Shown here one piece after another: positions 53,636 through 63,138 of a DNA stretch of 64,000 bases. The stretch lies in the NCBI RefSeq assembly GCF_026016445.1, contig NZ_CP096147.1, positions 436,501 through 500,500 on the forward strand, in the 5' to 3' direction. The translations under genes and the position numbers were made by a program. How positions within the stretch are numbered: the stretch's first letter is position 1; every line of letters starts with the position of its first letter. This DNA is from Cognatishimia activa. Lineage in GTDB: Bacteria; Pseudomonadota; Alphaproteobacteria; Rhodobacterales; Rhodobacteraceae. Under the pieces are notes generated by a model that saw only the letters and a list, made by a program, of their open reading frames with translations, was not told where the DNA came from and did no database searches.

Positions 53636-54316
53636 ATGCGCGCGCCAATTTCTGTCGTGATACCGACGCTGAATGCCGAGGACAACTTGCCTGCAACTTT
53701 GCTCGCTTTGATGGAGGGCCTGTCGACTGGCGTGATCCGGGAAGTGGTCATCAGCGATGGCGGTAGTACAGACGCAACCCAGAAAATCGCAGAAGATGCC
53801 GGAGCTGTATTTGTCTCAGGCCCTGCTTCTCGCGGCGGTCAGCTGCGTCGAGGTGCAGAGGCGGCTGAAGGGAAATGGTACCTGTTTCTTCACGCGGATA
53901 CGATATTGTCTCCAGGTTGGTCCAAAGCGGCTGAACAGCACCTAGAGACAGGGCAGGCTGGATACGGGCGGCTTCGCTTCGCTGCTGGGGGGCTTGCGGG
54001 AGATCTGGTTTCCCGATGGGCCAACTTAAGATCAAGTCTGTTGGGCTTGCCGTATGGAGATCAGAGCCTGCTGATCCCTGCATCTCTTTATGATCAGGTC
54101 GGTGGGTTTCAGGACATTCCGTTGATGGAAGATGTCGCGATGGCGCGCGCATTGCGCGGCCGTTTGCGCCTACTTGATTATACTGCATTGACCTCGGCAG
54201 AGCGCTACCAGCGTGATGGCTGGTTGAAGCGCGGGCGGCGCAACCTATGGCTTTTGATGCGCTATCTGAACGGCGCTCAACCAGAAAAATTGGCCGCTGA
54301 ATATCGCAGGCAATAA
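53636..54316 (+). CDS. Glycosyltransferase family 2
   Basis: A 226-residue GT2 enzyme. It starts ISVVIPTLNAEDNLPATL, then VVISDGGSTDATQKIAED, the nucleotide-sugar region FLHADTILSPGW (DxD-like), and GLPYGDQSLLIPASLYDQVGG and PLMEDVAMARAL, typical of the short GT2 group found near phospho-sugar genes. No membrane segment is clear. Acceptor unknown. I chose ATG 53636 (after AAGGA). Its last 40 bases overlap the convergent ABC exporter gene. Confidence 0.87.
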   Translation: MRAPISVVIPTLNAEDNLPATLLALMEGLSTGVIREVVISDGGSTDATQKIAEDAGAVFVSGPASRGGQLRRGAEAAEGKWYLFLHADTILSPGWSKAAEQHLETGQAGYGRLRFAAGGLAGDLVSRWANLRSSLLGLPYGDQSLLIPASLYDQVGGFQDIPLMEDVAMARALRGRLRLLDYTALTSAERYQRDGWLKRGRRNLWLLMRYLNGAQPEKLAAEYRRQ

Positions 54317-56199
54317 CCCTGGACTCGAGGAAGGCGTCCTAGCATCTTTGCCCAGAAGCCCTTTTTGGCTTTGGGTTGAGCGACCGCTGGCAGAGCTGTG
54401 TTCTTTGCAGCTTCTTCAGCCGAAGGTCCTTCAGAAGAGAACTGCAGGTTGTAGAGATCAGCGTAAGGTCCATTCAGTGCAAGAAGCTCTGTATGGGTGC
54501 CTTGCTCCACGACGCGGCCTTTGTCCATCACCACAATCTTATCCGCGTCACGTACAGTTGAGAGGCGGTGGGCGATGACAAGCGTTGTGTGGTTCTTAGA
54601 GAGCTTCTCGAGCGCCTCCTGCACAAGGACCTCAGACTGTGCATCCAACGCAGAAGTTGCCTCGTCTAACAGCAGGATTGGCGTATTGCGCAGCAATGCG
54701 CGGGCGATGACAACGCGCTGACGTTGACCGCCAGAAAGACCACTGCCGCGCGGGCCAACGCGCGTGTCCAAGCCTTCTGGCATCTTTTTCACAAAGTCGC
54801 TGACATGCGCCGCATCCAACGCTGCCATCAGCTGTTTCTCGGTGACCTGATCGCGACCCAAAAGCACATTTTCGCGCAGTGTTTCATCAAACAGCATTGC
54901 GTCCTGCGAAACCACCGAGAAGAGATCTCTTAGATCTTCAAGCGCGAGATCTTTCGTTGAGACATCCCCTACGCTGACTTTGCCACTTTGAGGGTCAACA
55001 AGGCGCGTCAAGACATTGAAAATAGTGGATTTACCTGCGCCAGATGCACCCACAATTGCGGTGGTCTGGCCCGCCTTAGCGATAAAACTTGTTCCGTTTA
55101 GAACCTTGGTATCGCCATAAGATAGGTGCACATCCTTCAAAACGACATCGCCGATAATCTTAGGCAAAGCCTTCGGGTTTTGAGGAGACTTCAAGGTCGG
55201 CTCGATTTCCAGAAGTTCTTTCAATCGTTCAATGCTCGCTGCAGCAACCTGCCATTGGCCACTTACAGCCCCCAGTCGACGAAGCGGTTCGAAGGCAAAC
55301 CCCAAAGCTGTAAAGAAGGTCATGAATTCACCGACGGTCTTTTGTCCGTCAATGATTTCACGTCCGCCAAAGACCAGAACACCGATGAACCCAAAGCCAG
55401 CCATGATATCAACAAGTCCGGGAACTGCTGAGGCACCAGCCGCTGAGCGAACCTCAGTCTTCACGAGATCTTCGGTCAAAGCGCCGTATTGGCGAGATTG
55501 ATAGTCTTCGAGGCGATTGAGTTTGATAGCTACAATCCCGTGGAAAATCTCATCCAATCGCGTTGCCAGCCGCGCGCCCAAATCGCGGGCCTCACGTGCT
55601 CGACGGCGCACAAAGCGCTGAACCACCAGCGAAGGCAAAACCAGAACCGGGGTGCCAATACAAGCAATCAGGGTCCATCGCCAATCCACGCTGATGGCAA
55701 CGCCCATCAAGACGACCAATGAAATCAAATCTCTTCCGGCACCTGTAATGATGATCCGCCAAACACTGTTGATGGTCAGAACATCAGCCTGCAAGCGTTG
55801 AATGAGATAGCCGGGTGGGTGTTCCTGATGGAAGGCATTATCAAGCCGCATCAGGCGCTTCAGCAAGCTCGTGCGCAAATCAGCGGCAGTTTTCTGAGAG
55901 ATATGCGTCATAAGAACTTGCTGGCCGACGGACGAAAACGCGCGCGTGGCAAAGATCACCAAAACCAATCCGCCGACCAGCCAAAGCGCACCGGAATCAC
56001 CTTCGACGAAAATGCCATCAAACATTGGCTGCATCATCCAGCTGAGGGCTCCCAACATGGAGCCTTCAATACTCATCAACACAACCGCAGCGACGAGAAA
56101 CCAGACGTATTTGTATAGGAAGTTTTTCCAGAGCCAGGCGATCAGCTGGCGGCTGTTCACAGTTTCCTGTTGTTCAGCAGAGGACGCGGCTTTTGACAC
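54277..56199 (-). CDS. ABC transporter, MsbA-type exporter (permease and ATPase)
   Basis: A 640-residue half-transporter: six helices in the first 320 residues (VWFLVAAVVLMSIEGSMLGALSWM, RDLISLVVLMGVAIS, VPGLVDIMAGFGFIGVLVFG) and an ATPase domain with Walker A VGASGAGKSTIFNVL, signature LSGGQRQRVVIARALL, and Walker B ILLLDEATSALD. It acts as a homodimer and probably moves a lipid or hydrophobic molecule such as the lipid A core. A basic C-terminal extension overlaps the convergent glycosyltransferase. Substrate not fixed. Confidence 0.88.
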   Translation of the reverse strand: MSKAASSAEQQETVNSRQLIAWLWKNFLYKYVWFLVAAVVLMSIEGSMLGALSWMMQPMFDGIFVEGDSGALWLVGGLVLVIFATRAFSSVGQQVLMTHISQKTAADLRTSLLKRLMRLDNAFHQEHPPGYLIQRLQADVLTINSVWRIIITGAGRDLISLVVLMGVAISVDWRWTLIACIGTPVLVLPSLVVQRFVRRRAREARDLGARLATRLDEIFHGIVAIKLNRLEDYQSRQYGALTEDLVKTEVRSAAGASAVPGLVDIMAGFGFIGVLVFGGREIIDGQKTVGEFMTFFTALGFAFEPLRRLGAVSGQWQVAAASIERLKELLEIEPTLKSPQNPKALPKIIGDVVLKDVHLSYGDTKVLNGTSFIAKAGQTTAIVGASGAGKSTIFNVLTRLVDPQSGKVSVGDVSTKDLALEDLRDLFSVVSQDAMLFDETLRENVLLGRDQVTEKQLMAALDAAHVSDFVKKMPEGLDTRVGPRGSGLSGGQRQRVVIARALLRNTPILLLDEATSALDAQSEVLVQEALEKLSKNHTTLVIAHRLSTVRDADKIVVMDKGRVVEQGTHTELLALNGPYADLYNLQFSSEGPSAEEAAKNTALPAVAQPKAKKGFWAKMLGRLPRVQGYCLRYSAANFSG

Positions 56200-56323
56200 A
56201 GCGGGATGTCATCCTTTTATGGTGCCCCAAGGGCGCATAGGACAGTTTATGCTCTGCCGAGCGCAACATCAAATGCGAACTGCTTATGGGAAGGAGGCCC
56301 GCTAAGACGCGGGCGCTCTTGAT

Positions 56324-59314
56324 TTAAGCGATTTCTGCGACGCGGTCCAAGGCAGCTTTGAGTTTCGCCTCTTCTTCTTCGCGTGCTGCCAGGTTGGCTT
56401 TGGCTTCGGTCACCACGTCTTCGGGGGCGGAGGCTACGAATTTCGGGTTGTTCAGGCGGCCACGCAGGCCTCCGAGTTCTTTAGCCAGCTTGCCAAGGTT
56501 CTTTTCAAGGCGCGCTTTTTCTGCGGCCACATCGATGACGCCAGCCAATGGCAAACCAAACGTAGCGCCATCCACAGCCACGGTTGCGCAGCCTTTCGGG
56601 AATTCGTCGACTTTCTCAAGGCTTTCCAGACGCGCCAGTTTGAAAATCAAAGCTTGGTTCGCGGTGAAGGCCGCATCATTCACGTCAGTGATTTGCGTTG
56701 CCACCATTTGGATTTTCGCACCCGCTGGCACGTTCATCTGCGCACGGGTCGACCGGACTGCTTCGATGGTCTGAATCACCCAGTTCATCTCGCGGTCAGC
56801 ATCGGCATTGACCAGTTCTTTGCCGTAGGTCGGCCAGTCTTCGTGCACCAACATGCCGTCGCGCTTGGCGGTCTGGCCCCAAAGCTCTTCGGTGATGAAT
56901 GGCATGATTGGGTGTAACAGGATCATGCATTGATCCAGCACCCAGCCCATGGTCGCACGGGTTTCGGCTTTGATGGCTTCATCTTCGCTGGACAGCAGCG
57001 GTTTCGCAAATTCGACGTACCAGTCGCAGACCTTGCCCCAGACAAAGGCGTAAAGCGCATTGGCAGCATCGTTGAAGCGGAAGCTTTCCAGCGCCGCATC
57101 CACGGATTCGCGGGTTTGTGCGACTTCGCCGATGATCCATTGGTTCACGGTTGCGGTCGCGTTTGGCACCTCGCGAGATGGCGCGCCACCTGCGTAGACT
57201 TCGTTCATCTCGGCAAAGCGCACGGCGTTCCAGATTTTGGTGCCGAAGTTGCGGTAGCCTTCGATGCGTTTCATGTCGAGTTTCAACACGCCGCCCAAAG
57301 CCGCCATGGCGGCTGAGCTGAAGCGCAGGGCGTCGGCACCGTATTCGTCGATAATGTCCAGCGGGTCCATGACGTTGCCGGTGGATTTCGACATCTTCTT
57401 GCCTTTAGCATCGCGCACAAGGCCGTGCAGATAGACGGTGTCAAACGGGATCTGATCCACGACCGCCAGCTGCATCATCATCATGCGGGCCACCCAGAAG
57501 AAGAGGATGTCCTGACCGGTGATCAGCGTGGAAGTCGGGAAATACTTCTGCATTTCCGGCGTGTCTTCGGGCCAGCCAAGAGTACCGATTGGCCAGAGGC
57601 CGGAGGAGAACCACGTGTCGAGGACGTCTGGGTCGCGGGTTAGCGGTCCATCTTTTGGTTCGCTTGCTCCTACGGCAACGAATTTAGCGTAAGGATCATC
57701 GGAAGCACTACCTCCTGAATCTCTGAACGCTTGCGAAGCTAGTACATATGCTTCCTGCCATGTTGCGGCGCAGAACTTTCCACCGTCGGCGTCAAACCAA
57801 ACCGGAATCTGGTGTCCCCACCACAGTTGACGAGAGATACACCATGGCTCGATGTTTTCGAGCCAGTGATAGTAGGTCTTCTCGCCGCTTTCCGGCAGAA
57901 TTTTCACATCACCATTGCGCACGGCATCCAGTGCCGGGCCAACGATCTTATCGGTTTCTACGAACCACTGGTCCGTCAGCATTGGCTCGATGACCACTTT
58001 GGAGCGGTCGCCAAATGGCTGCATGATTGGTTTGTTTTCGACGAGCGCGATCTCGGATTCAATGCCCACGCGTTCTTCGACTTCCAGAGCTTCAAACTCT
58101 GGATTCGGGATCATCACCGCAAGGCCCTCAGATGTGATCTGCTCAACCACAACCTTACGCGCTTCAAAACGATCAAGGCCACGGATGTCATCTGGCACGA
58201 GGTTGATGGCATCGACTTCGTTCTCAGTGAACTCGGCACCCTTGGCATGCGCCTGCGCTTTGCCTGCTTCCTCCGCATAAGGCGCGCCATCGGCACGCAT
58301 CGCGCCTTTGGTGTCCATCAGGCGGTACATCGGGATGCCGCCACGCTTTGCGACTTGATAGTCGTTAAAGTCGTGCGCGCCGGTGATTTTCACGGCACCA
58401 GAGCCGAAGTCCTTATCAGGATATTCATCGGTGATGATCGGGATCAGGCGGCGGTGCTCTTTTGGGCCTACCGGGATTTCACAGAGCTTGCCAACGATCG
58501 GCGCGTAACGCTCATCAGACGGGTGCACCGCAACCGCACCGTCACCTAGCATGGTTTCCGGGCGGGTGGTGGCGATAGAGATGTAGTCGCGTTCCTCTTC
58601 AAGGATCACGTTCCCATCTTCGTCTTTCTCGATGTAGGTATAGGTCACACCATCCGCGAGCGGGTATTTGAAGTGCCACATGTGGCCGGGGGTTTCGATG
58701 TTCTCGACTTCGAGGTCAGAGATCGCGGTTTCAAAATGCGGGTCCCAGTTCACGAGGCGCTTGCCGCGATAGATGAGGCCCTTGTTGTACATCTCAACAA
58801 AGACCTTGATGACGGCGTCGTGGAAATTGCCGCCAGCTTCGTCCTCAGGTGCGCCCGGCGCGCCAGACATTGTGAATGCCGTGCGGGAGAAATCAGCAGA
58901 CGCACCGAGGCGGCGCAGCTGATTGATAATGGTTCCGCCAGACTGGCCTTTCCATTCCCAAACCTTTTCTAGGAAGGCTTCGCGGCCAAGTTCGGCGCGG
59001 GATGGCTGTTGGTTTTTGGCCAACTCACGCTCCACGACCATCTGCGTTGCAATACCCGCGTGGTCGGTGCCTGGTTGCCATAGGGTATCAAACCCCTGCA
59101 TCCGCTTCCAGCGCATCAGGATGTCCTGCAGCGTGTTGTTAAACGCGTGACCGATATGTAGAACGCCAGTGACATTTGGCGGCGGGATCATGATGCAATA
59201 GGTGGAAGCCTCGGGCTTTGCGTTGGCCCCAGCTTTGAAACAGCCAGCCTTTTCCCAGGCGTCAAAGAGGCGGCTTTCGGCCTCGGCTGCGTTGAATGTC
59301 TTTTCCATCGCCAT
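56324..59314 (-). CDS. valS: Valyl-tRNA synthetase
   Basis: A 996-residue class Ia synthetase. The HIGH motif is in [19 protein letters not shown] and KMSKS in [11 protein letters not shown]. The editing domain ([17 protein letters not shown], with [13 protein letters not shown]) and the C-terminal coiled coil (ALDRVAEIA end) are present. I chose ATG 59314 because AGGA lies at suitable spacing; the in-frame 59338 reading adds an unrelated leader. It charges tRNA-Val. Confidence 0.97.
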   Translation of the reverse strand: MAMEKTFNAAEAESRLFDAWEKAGCFKAGANAKPEASTYCIMIPPPNVTGVLHIGHAFNNTLQDILMRWKRMQGFDTLWQPGTDHAGIATQMVVERELAKNQQPSRAELGREAFLEKVWEWKGQSGGTIINQLRRLGASADFSRTAFTMSGAPGAPEDEAGGNFHDAVIKVFVEMYNKGLIYRGKRLVNWDPHFETAISDLEVENIETPGHMWHFKYPLADGVTYTYIEKDEDGNVILEEERDYISIATTRPETMLGDGAVAVHPSDERYAPIVGKLCEIPVGPKEHRRLIPIITDEYPDKDFGSGAVKITGAHDFNDYQVAKRGGIPMYRLMDTKGAMRADGAPYAEEAGKAQAHAKGAEFTENEVDAINLVPDDIRGLDRFEARKVVVEQITSEGLAVMIPNPEFEALEVEERVGIESEIALVENKPIMQPFGDRSKVVIEPMLTDQWFVETDKIVGPALDAVRNGDVKILPESGEKTYYHWLENIEPWCISRQLWWGHQIPVWFDADGGKFCAATWQEAYVLASQAFRDSGGSASDDPYAKFVAVGASEPKDGPLTRDPDVLDTWFSSGLWPIGTLGWPEDTPEMQKYFPTSTLITGQDILFFWVARMMMMQLAVVDQIPFDTVYLHGLVRDAKGKKMSKSTGNVMDPLDIIDEYGADALRFSSAAMAALGGVLKLDMKRIEGYRNFGTKIWNAVRFAEMNEVYAGGAPSREVPNATATVNQWIIGEVAQTRESVDAALESFRFNDAANALYAFVWGKVCDWYVEFAKPLLSSEDEAIKAETRATMGWVLDQCMILLHPIMPFITEELWGQTAKRDGMLVHEDWPTYGKELVNADADREMNWVIQTIEAVRSTRAQMNVPAGAKIQMVATQITDVNDAAFTANQALIFKLARLESLEKVDEFPKGCATVAVDGATFGLPLAGVIDVAAEKARLEKNLGKLAKELGGLRGRLNNPKFVASAPEDVVTEAKANLAAREEEEAKLKAALDRVAEIA

Positions 59315-59528
59315 CTGCGTCATCCTGCGTGCGGTCAAATCGAGTTCCAGCGAGGTTTAGCGAATGGGGGCAGGGAGGGAAAGGTGATGTTTGCCTATTC
59401 TGGCAAGGAAGTAAGGGATTTTCGGCTGGAAATCTCTCAGCCCGCCTCACGTGCCGTTCCGTCGCGGCGAGCGGCGCGATCTTTGTGGTATAGTTGCTTC
59501 GTACGCGCGCCTTTTTGGAGATTACCTG

Positions 59529-59819
59529 ATGCCACGGCTTATCCGGCAATACATCACCCACGTTTGCGTAGGCTTTGTTCTTTCTGCGGTCTTTGTCAGT
59601 CTGCTCATTTGGCTCGATGTGGCCGGGCTGGGGGGATTGATCCTCGGCAGTGCCGAAGGCTGGATCGCTGTCCTCATGCTCTGGATCTTCAACGGGATTG
59701 TGTTCGCGGGGGTTCAATTCAGCATTCGTATCATGATGCTTGCTGACAAAGACAAGCCCTCAGGCGGTAAGCGCCAGGGCGTGATGCATTCTGAGGCCTC
59801 GCCAGTCCGAGTTCGCTAA
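59529..59819 (+). CDS. Small membrane protein of unknown function
   Basis: A 96-residue protein with two membrane helices (about residues 9-42 and 45-70: VCVGFVLSAVFVSLLIWLDVAG and VLMLWIFNGIVFAGVQFSI) and a basic, soluble tail. GGAG precedes ATG 59529. I recognise no functional family; conservation in Rhodobacterales is likely but not tested here. It is divergent from valS. Confidence 0.65.
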   Translation: MPRLIRQYITHVCVGFVLSAVFVSLLIWLDVAGLGGLILGSAEGWIAVLMLWIFNGIVFAGVQFSIRIMMLADKDKPSGGKRQGVMHSEASPVRVR

Positions 59820-59821
59820 AT

Positions 59822-60171
59822 TACCGGGACAAGTGGAACTCCGCACGACGTGAGAAAAATCAGAGAGCCAAGCGCTAGAAGAATTCGTTTCACGAGAAAT
59901 CCTAAAGTTATCTGTCTTCAACAGACTATCAGCGTGCTGGTAATGCAATGGAAAAGTGGCGGGCCCGCAGACGCGACCGTGGGGTTATCTCATTCCCGAG
60001 GACCTGTATTTACAGGTGGGCGCCAGGTAAGTGGACCAGGATCCAAACAGAGCCAGCTCCCTCGGAATTGCTTAAGGCCACCGGAATGCAACCGTATCAC
60101 GAGAAGGGCAGAACCCGCCAAGCCCCTAATTAGGCGCGCAGCGGGTCCGGTGCAAGAGCGCAGCGTGCTCT
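59822..60171 (+). ncRNA. Intergenic region with a structured-RNA candidate (59957-60120)
   Basis: No protein gene. Pairing potential is high for a gap: TGGCGGG (59957-59963) can pair with CCCGCCA (60114-60120), closing a domain in which ATTCCCGAGG (59992-60001) pairs with CCTCGGAAT (60060-60068) with one bulged C, and ACCTGT pairs with ACAGGT as an inner hairpin. A further hairpin AGAGCGC/GTGCTCT lies at about 60155-60171. The size and rod shape recall 6S RNA. I found none of the core motifs of RNase P RNA, SRP RNA or tmRNA. Strand and identity are uncertain. Confidence 0.4.
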
Positions 60172-61011
60172 CTAATGGGTTTGAGGCGTTGGCGTGCCCC
60201 CTGATAGATACGCTTTGAGGCTGCTTTCAAAGTAAAGTTCCCAGCCGCGGGTGCAGACATCCAAACATTCAAGGCCCTCGTTAAGACCTTCATGTATCAG
60301 GGAAATATCTGATCCGCTGTCAGTTGGTATGATCTCCCAAAGCAACCTTGTGCCTCGCCACTCTGTTGTATCTGGCACGTCTTCAATGATCATATGCGCA
60401 TCAGTACAGCGCCAAACCATTTGGTTTTCACGGCAGGCCTCTTCGAATTCATACGTGACATGACTGTTGTTGAAGCGAATGGTGAACCCGTTGTTTTGCA
60501 ACTGAACACGATCGCTCCACCACAGGTGCATTTCACTGAGGATGGCGTGTTTTGCGGCTGCGACCGTGGCCGGGGTCGAAATGGTTGCCGCATAATCCTG
60601 AGGCGCTGAGGTCTCGTAGAGCGTGCTGAGAAAGCCATGCCAACCTTTATCCAACGCCAAGATCAGATCAAAACCTTCTTGGGTTTGAGGCAGTCCTGAA
60701 TGGCGCAGCGTGAGAGATGTGCCCTTATGGGTTTCCACAAGATGCCATTCAACGCGAGACATTTGGCCGGCGGCGGGCCCAACTGTAAAATCCCAAGCCA
60801 TGAAATCCGTTGGGGCCATCTCAAGAACTCTCCCCCAGCACAGCACCTCTCCGCTGTCACGTTCCGCTAACTTGAAGTCTTCCCCTTCGACCAAGTCTTG
60901 GTCAGGCGTGTTGAACCATTGAGCGATGAGATCTGCTTTTGTCAGGAAGTTCCAGACATGGGTTTTTGGAGCCGCAAGATGGATGGTCTTTTCAATATTA
61001 ACTTCAGTCAT
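60172..61011 (-). CDS. Tandem SRPBCC (AHSA1-like) domain protein
   Basis: A 279-residue protein with two consecutive SRPBCC domains, each with the AHSA1 pattern of a cavity-forming fold: the first from VNIEKTIHLAAPKTHVWNFLTKADLIAQWF (about 4-145), the second from the middle to WRGTRLLWEIIPTDSGSDISLIHEGL. AHSA1-type proteins bind small hydrophobic ligands. It overlaps the ArsR gene, whose stop it contains, and is co-transcribed from the ArsR operator. The ArsR plus SRPBCC pair is common in bacteria; its ligand is usually unknown. Confidence 0.85.
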   Translation of the reverse strand: MTEVNIEKTIHLAAPKTHVWNFLTKADLIAQWFNTPDQDLVEGEDFKLAERDSGEVLCWGRVLEMAPTDFMAWDFTVGPAAGQMSRVEWHLVETHKGTSLTLRHSGLPQTQEGFDLILALDKGWHGFLSTLYETSAPQDYAATISTPATVAAAKHAILSEMHLWWSDRVQLQNNGFTIRFNNSHVTYEFEEACRENQMVWRCTDAHMIIEDVPDTTEWRGTRLLWEIIPTDSGSDISLIHEGLNEGLECLDVCTRGWELYFESSLKAYLSGGTPTPQTH

Positions 61012-61348
61012 CGGTTTGGTCCTTGTTTTGAGGATCAGAAGATTCGACAGCGGCCTTCAAGGCATCCAAACGTTCGGTCCAGAAGGATTCGAAGTAGCTT
61101 AACCAATCAAAGGCGGGTCGGATTGCGGTTGGATTGAGTTGGTTGACGCGCTCGCGCCCCTTGGCGGTCACCTTGATCAGCTGACCTTCTTCGAGAATTG
61201 TTAGGTGCTTCTTTACAGCGCCGCGGGTCATGTCGAATTGCTCAGCCACCTGAGCAATCGTAAGGTCATCGCTTGCGAGCAATTTCAGAATATCCCTCCG
61301 GGTTGGGTCGGCAAGAGCGCGGAAAGTGGGTTGCAGTTCAAAGCTCAT
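61004..61348 (-). CDS. ArsR/SmtB family repressor
   Basis: A 114-residue winged-helix regulator. RALADPTRRDILKLLASDDLTIAQVAEQFDMTRGAVKKHLTILEEGQLI is the canonical ArsR fold. The metal-binding CxC motifs of arsenic or cadmium sensors are absent, so the ligand is probably not a metal. I chose ATG 61348 (MSFELQPTF). It lies next to tandem palindromes and overlaps the SRPBCC gene by 8 bases, so it likely represses both. Confidence 0.9.
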   Translation of the reverse strand: MSFELQPTFRALADPTRRDILKLLASDDLTIAQVAEQFDMTRGAVKKHLTILEEGQLIKVTAKGRERVNQLNPTAIRPAFDWLSYFESFWTERLDALKAAVESSDPQNKDQTDD

Positions 61349-61365
61349 ATTTAGACACCTCATCG

Positions 61366-61407
61366 TAATACCATTTGGTGTTATTTAAATGATACCAATC
61401 GGTATCA
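61366..61407. promoter_or_regulatory. Tandem ArsR operators
   Basis: TGATACCAATCGGTATCA (61390-61407) is a perfect palindrome with 7-bp arms. TAATACCATTTGGTGTTA (61366-61383) is a near-copy with one mismatch. Centres lie 24 bp apart, just upstream of the ArsR start. Confidence 0.8.
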
Positions 61408-61464
61408 CGTCAAGAGTGAAATTCTGACTTGCGTTTTGTTCATGAAATGTTCACCATGCTCAGC

Positions 61465-61929
61465 ATGGATCAAGAACTGCAGCCTGGACAGCTATTGGCG
61501 CGTGGTGTCTCTCGGCATTTACGGAGTCATGGCTTTGTTTCTGTTGAAGAATTTGTGCCAGAACGCGGTAAGCGTGTGGACGTGATGGCGCTGGGCCCTA
61601 AGGGTGAGCTCTGGGTAATTGAGTGCAAATCCAGCCGCGCGGATTTTCAGTCTGACCACAAGTGGGAAGGCTATTTAGAGTGGTGCGATCGGTACTTTTG
61701 GGCCGTTGATACGGAATTTCCAACGGATTTATTGCCTGATGAAACAGGGCTGATCATCGCTGATTCATACGATGCTGAGATCATTCGTATGGGGCCAGAA
61801 GATAAACTGGCCGCAGCACGCCGAAAGAAGATTATCCAGAAGTTTGCGATGGATGCGGCGCGGAGGTTGCATCGCTTTCGCGATCCGAAAATGTCAGCCC
61901 TGCCAGATGAAGTGCAGGGCGAGGCTTAA
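61465..61929 (+). CDS. mmcB: MmcB-family DNA repair protein
   Basis: A protein of about 154 residues of the MmcB type. GQLLARGVSRHLRSHGFVSVEEF leads into the nuclease-like core RVDVMALGPKGELWVIECKSSRADFQSDHKW, which contains the D..ECK pattern of PD-(D/E)xK nucleases, and DRYFWAVDTEFPTDLLPDETGLIIAD. MmcB in Caulobacter is a LexA-controlled repair factor; the homology is clear here. Alternative ATGs at 61429, 61447 and 61456 are in frame and no strong Shine-Dalgarno decides the start. Confidence 0.8.
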   Translation: MDQELQPGQLLARGVSRHLRSHGFVSVEEFVPERGKRVDVMALGPKGELWVIECKSSRADFQSDHKWEGYLEWCDRYFWAVDTEFPTDLLPDETGLIIADSYDAEIIRMGPEDKLAAARRKKIIQKFAMDAARRLHRFRDPKMSALPDEVQGEA

Positions 61930-62118
61930 TTACTTGGACATAATCCGCGCGGTGGCTGCAGCTGCGCGAATTTCTTCGGCGATCTCTTCAGCTTCTTCTG
62001 GTGCAAAATCCATCGGAATTTCCAAATCACCGGCTTCAATGAAAATGCGCACAAATCCCTTGTCGGTTGGGCCGATCTGAAGATTGGCTTCGATATCGCG
62101 TTCAGTGTTGATGCCCAT
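61930..62118 (-). CDS. Small Rhodobacteraceae protein (DUF6324-like)
   Basis: A 62-residue protein starting MGINTERDIEANLQIGPTDK, with a basic-acidic sheet (KGFVRIFIEAGDLEIPMDF) and an acidic helix (APEEAEEIAEEIRAAAA). AGGAGAGAG precedes the ATG. It matches a short family common in Rhodobacterales that I associate with DUF6324; the name is recalled, not checked. Its stop abuts the mmcB stop. Function unknown. Confidence 0.75.
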   Translation of the reverse strand: MGINTERDIEANLQIGPTDKGFVRIFIEAGDLEIPMDFAPEEAEEIAEEIRAAAATARIMSK

Positions 62119-62266
62119 TTTCTCTCTCCTTGCGTGAAATGGGCGTAGCGGTATATGCTTGTTTTGGCAAGATATACGTCCGCTTGGTGGCACCTTCGTA
62201 AAATGGAAAATTTCGCGATTTAGGTGCTTGCAATTGCCGAACCGGAACTGTAAATCGCGCTGCAGT

Positions 62267-62343
62267 GCCGCCTTAGCTCAGTTGGTTAGAGCGCCTGATT
62301 GTGGATCAGGAGGTCCCCCGTTCGAGCCGGGGAGGTGGTACCA
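62267..62343 (+). tRNA. tRNA-His (anticodon GTG), no G-1, A73
   Basis: A 77-nt cloverleaf: acceptor GCCGCCT paired with AGGTGGT, anticodon loop TTGTGGA, T-loop GTTCGAGCC. The discriminator is A and the base before position 1 is T, not G. Normal tRNA-His has G-1 opposite C73. Loss of both is a known feature of many Alphaproteobacteria, which have an adapted histidyl-tRNA synthetase. Confidence 0.93.
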
Positions 62344-62438
62344 CCCTCACTTTTCGAATGCTTTTGAAGACCGCGTCGTTGCGCAGCATGCCCTTATTTA
62401 GCATACCGCTACTAACGCAGGTAGTGAGGGCCATCGTC

Positions 62439-63122
62439 ATGTCAGAATTTGTCATTCCATCCATCAATGTTCCAAGCATTCCAGTGGCGTCAGGCGGTTC
62501 GTTCCCGGTGCGTCGCGTTTACTGTGTTGGTCAGAATTATGCGGATCACGCCATTGAAATGGGGGGTGACCCGAACAAACAACCGCCATTCTTTTTTCAA
62601 AAGAACGCGGACAGCCTGAACGCATCGGGTGAATTTCCCTACCCAAGCAAGTCTGAAGATGTGCATTACGAGGCGGAGCTTTTAGTTGCGCTGAAGTCCG
62701 GTGGCAAAGATATCGCGGTAAACGATGCGTTGAAGCACGTTTGGGGCTATGCGCCAGCGTTAGATATGACCCGCAGAGACTTGCAGGCATCAGCAAAAGC
62801 AGGTGGTCGCCCCTGGGAAATCGCGAAAGCCTTTGACCAAGCTGTTCCGGTTGGTGAGCTGCAACCCGTTGAAAATGTTGGGCATCCTTCCAACGGTGCG
62901 ATCAGACTACTGCAAAATGGTGTGCTGCGTCAGGATGGCGATCTTTCACAGATGATCTGGAAAGTCTCCGAAATGATCTCTTACCTGTCTGAGTACTTCG
63001 AGCTCTGCGCAGGCGACGTGATTTTGTCAGGGACGCCAGCAGGTGTTGGGCCGGTTGCTGTCGGCGACAGGCTTCAGGTCGAAATCAAAGGCTTTGAACC
63101 GCTTGTTGTGGACGTAACTTAG
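62439..63122 (+). CDS. Fumarylacetoacetate hydrolase family protein
   Basis: A 227-residue FAH-fold enzyme. VYCVGQNYADHAIEMGG, the metal-binding VHYEAELLVAL, ALDMTRRDLQ, and GDVILSGTPAGVGPV are family motifs. Members cleave or decarboxylate beta-keto acids: fumarylpyruvate, acylpyruvate or oxaloacetate. The exact substrate is open. I chose ATG 62439; the longer in-frame reading starts in tRNA-His. It follows tRNA-His by about 95 bases. Confidence 0.88.
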   Translation: MSEFVIPSINVPSIPVASGGSFPVRRVYCVGQNYADHAIEMGGDPNKQPPFFFQKNADSLNASGEFPYPSKSEDVHYEAELLVALKSGGKDIAVNDALKHVWGYAPALDMTRRDLQASAKAGGRPWEIAKAFDQAVPVGELQPVENVGHPSNGAIRLLQNGVLRQDGDLSQMIWKVSEMISYLSEYFELCAGDVILSGTPAGVGPVAVGDRLQVEIKGFEPLVVDVT

Positions 63123-63138
63123 TTCATACTGCGCGGCG

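Noticed and set aside
59957..60120. RNase P RNA, SRP RNA or two-piece tmRNA at this gap
   Set aside because: The expected core motifs of each (for example GAGGAAAGTCC, GGAAGGAAGCAGCC, a tag-coding segment) are not found.
61390..61407. Similarity of the ArsR palindrome to the island's TetR palindromes (both hold TACC-AATC-GGT-type cores), taken as evidence of cross-regulation
   Set aside because: The outer arms differ and both regulator families use short palindromes; the likeness is within chance for a 10-base core.
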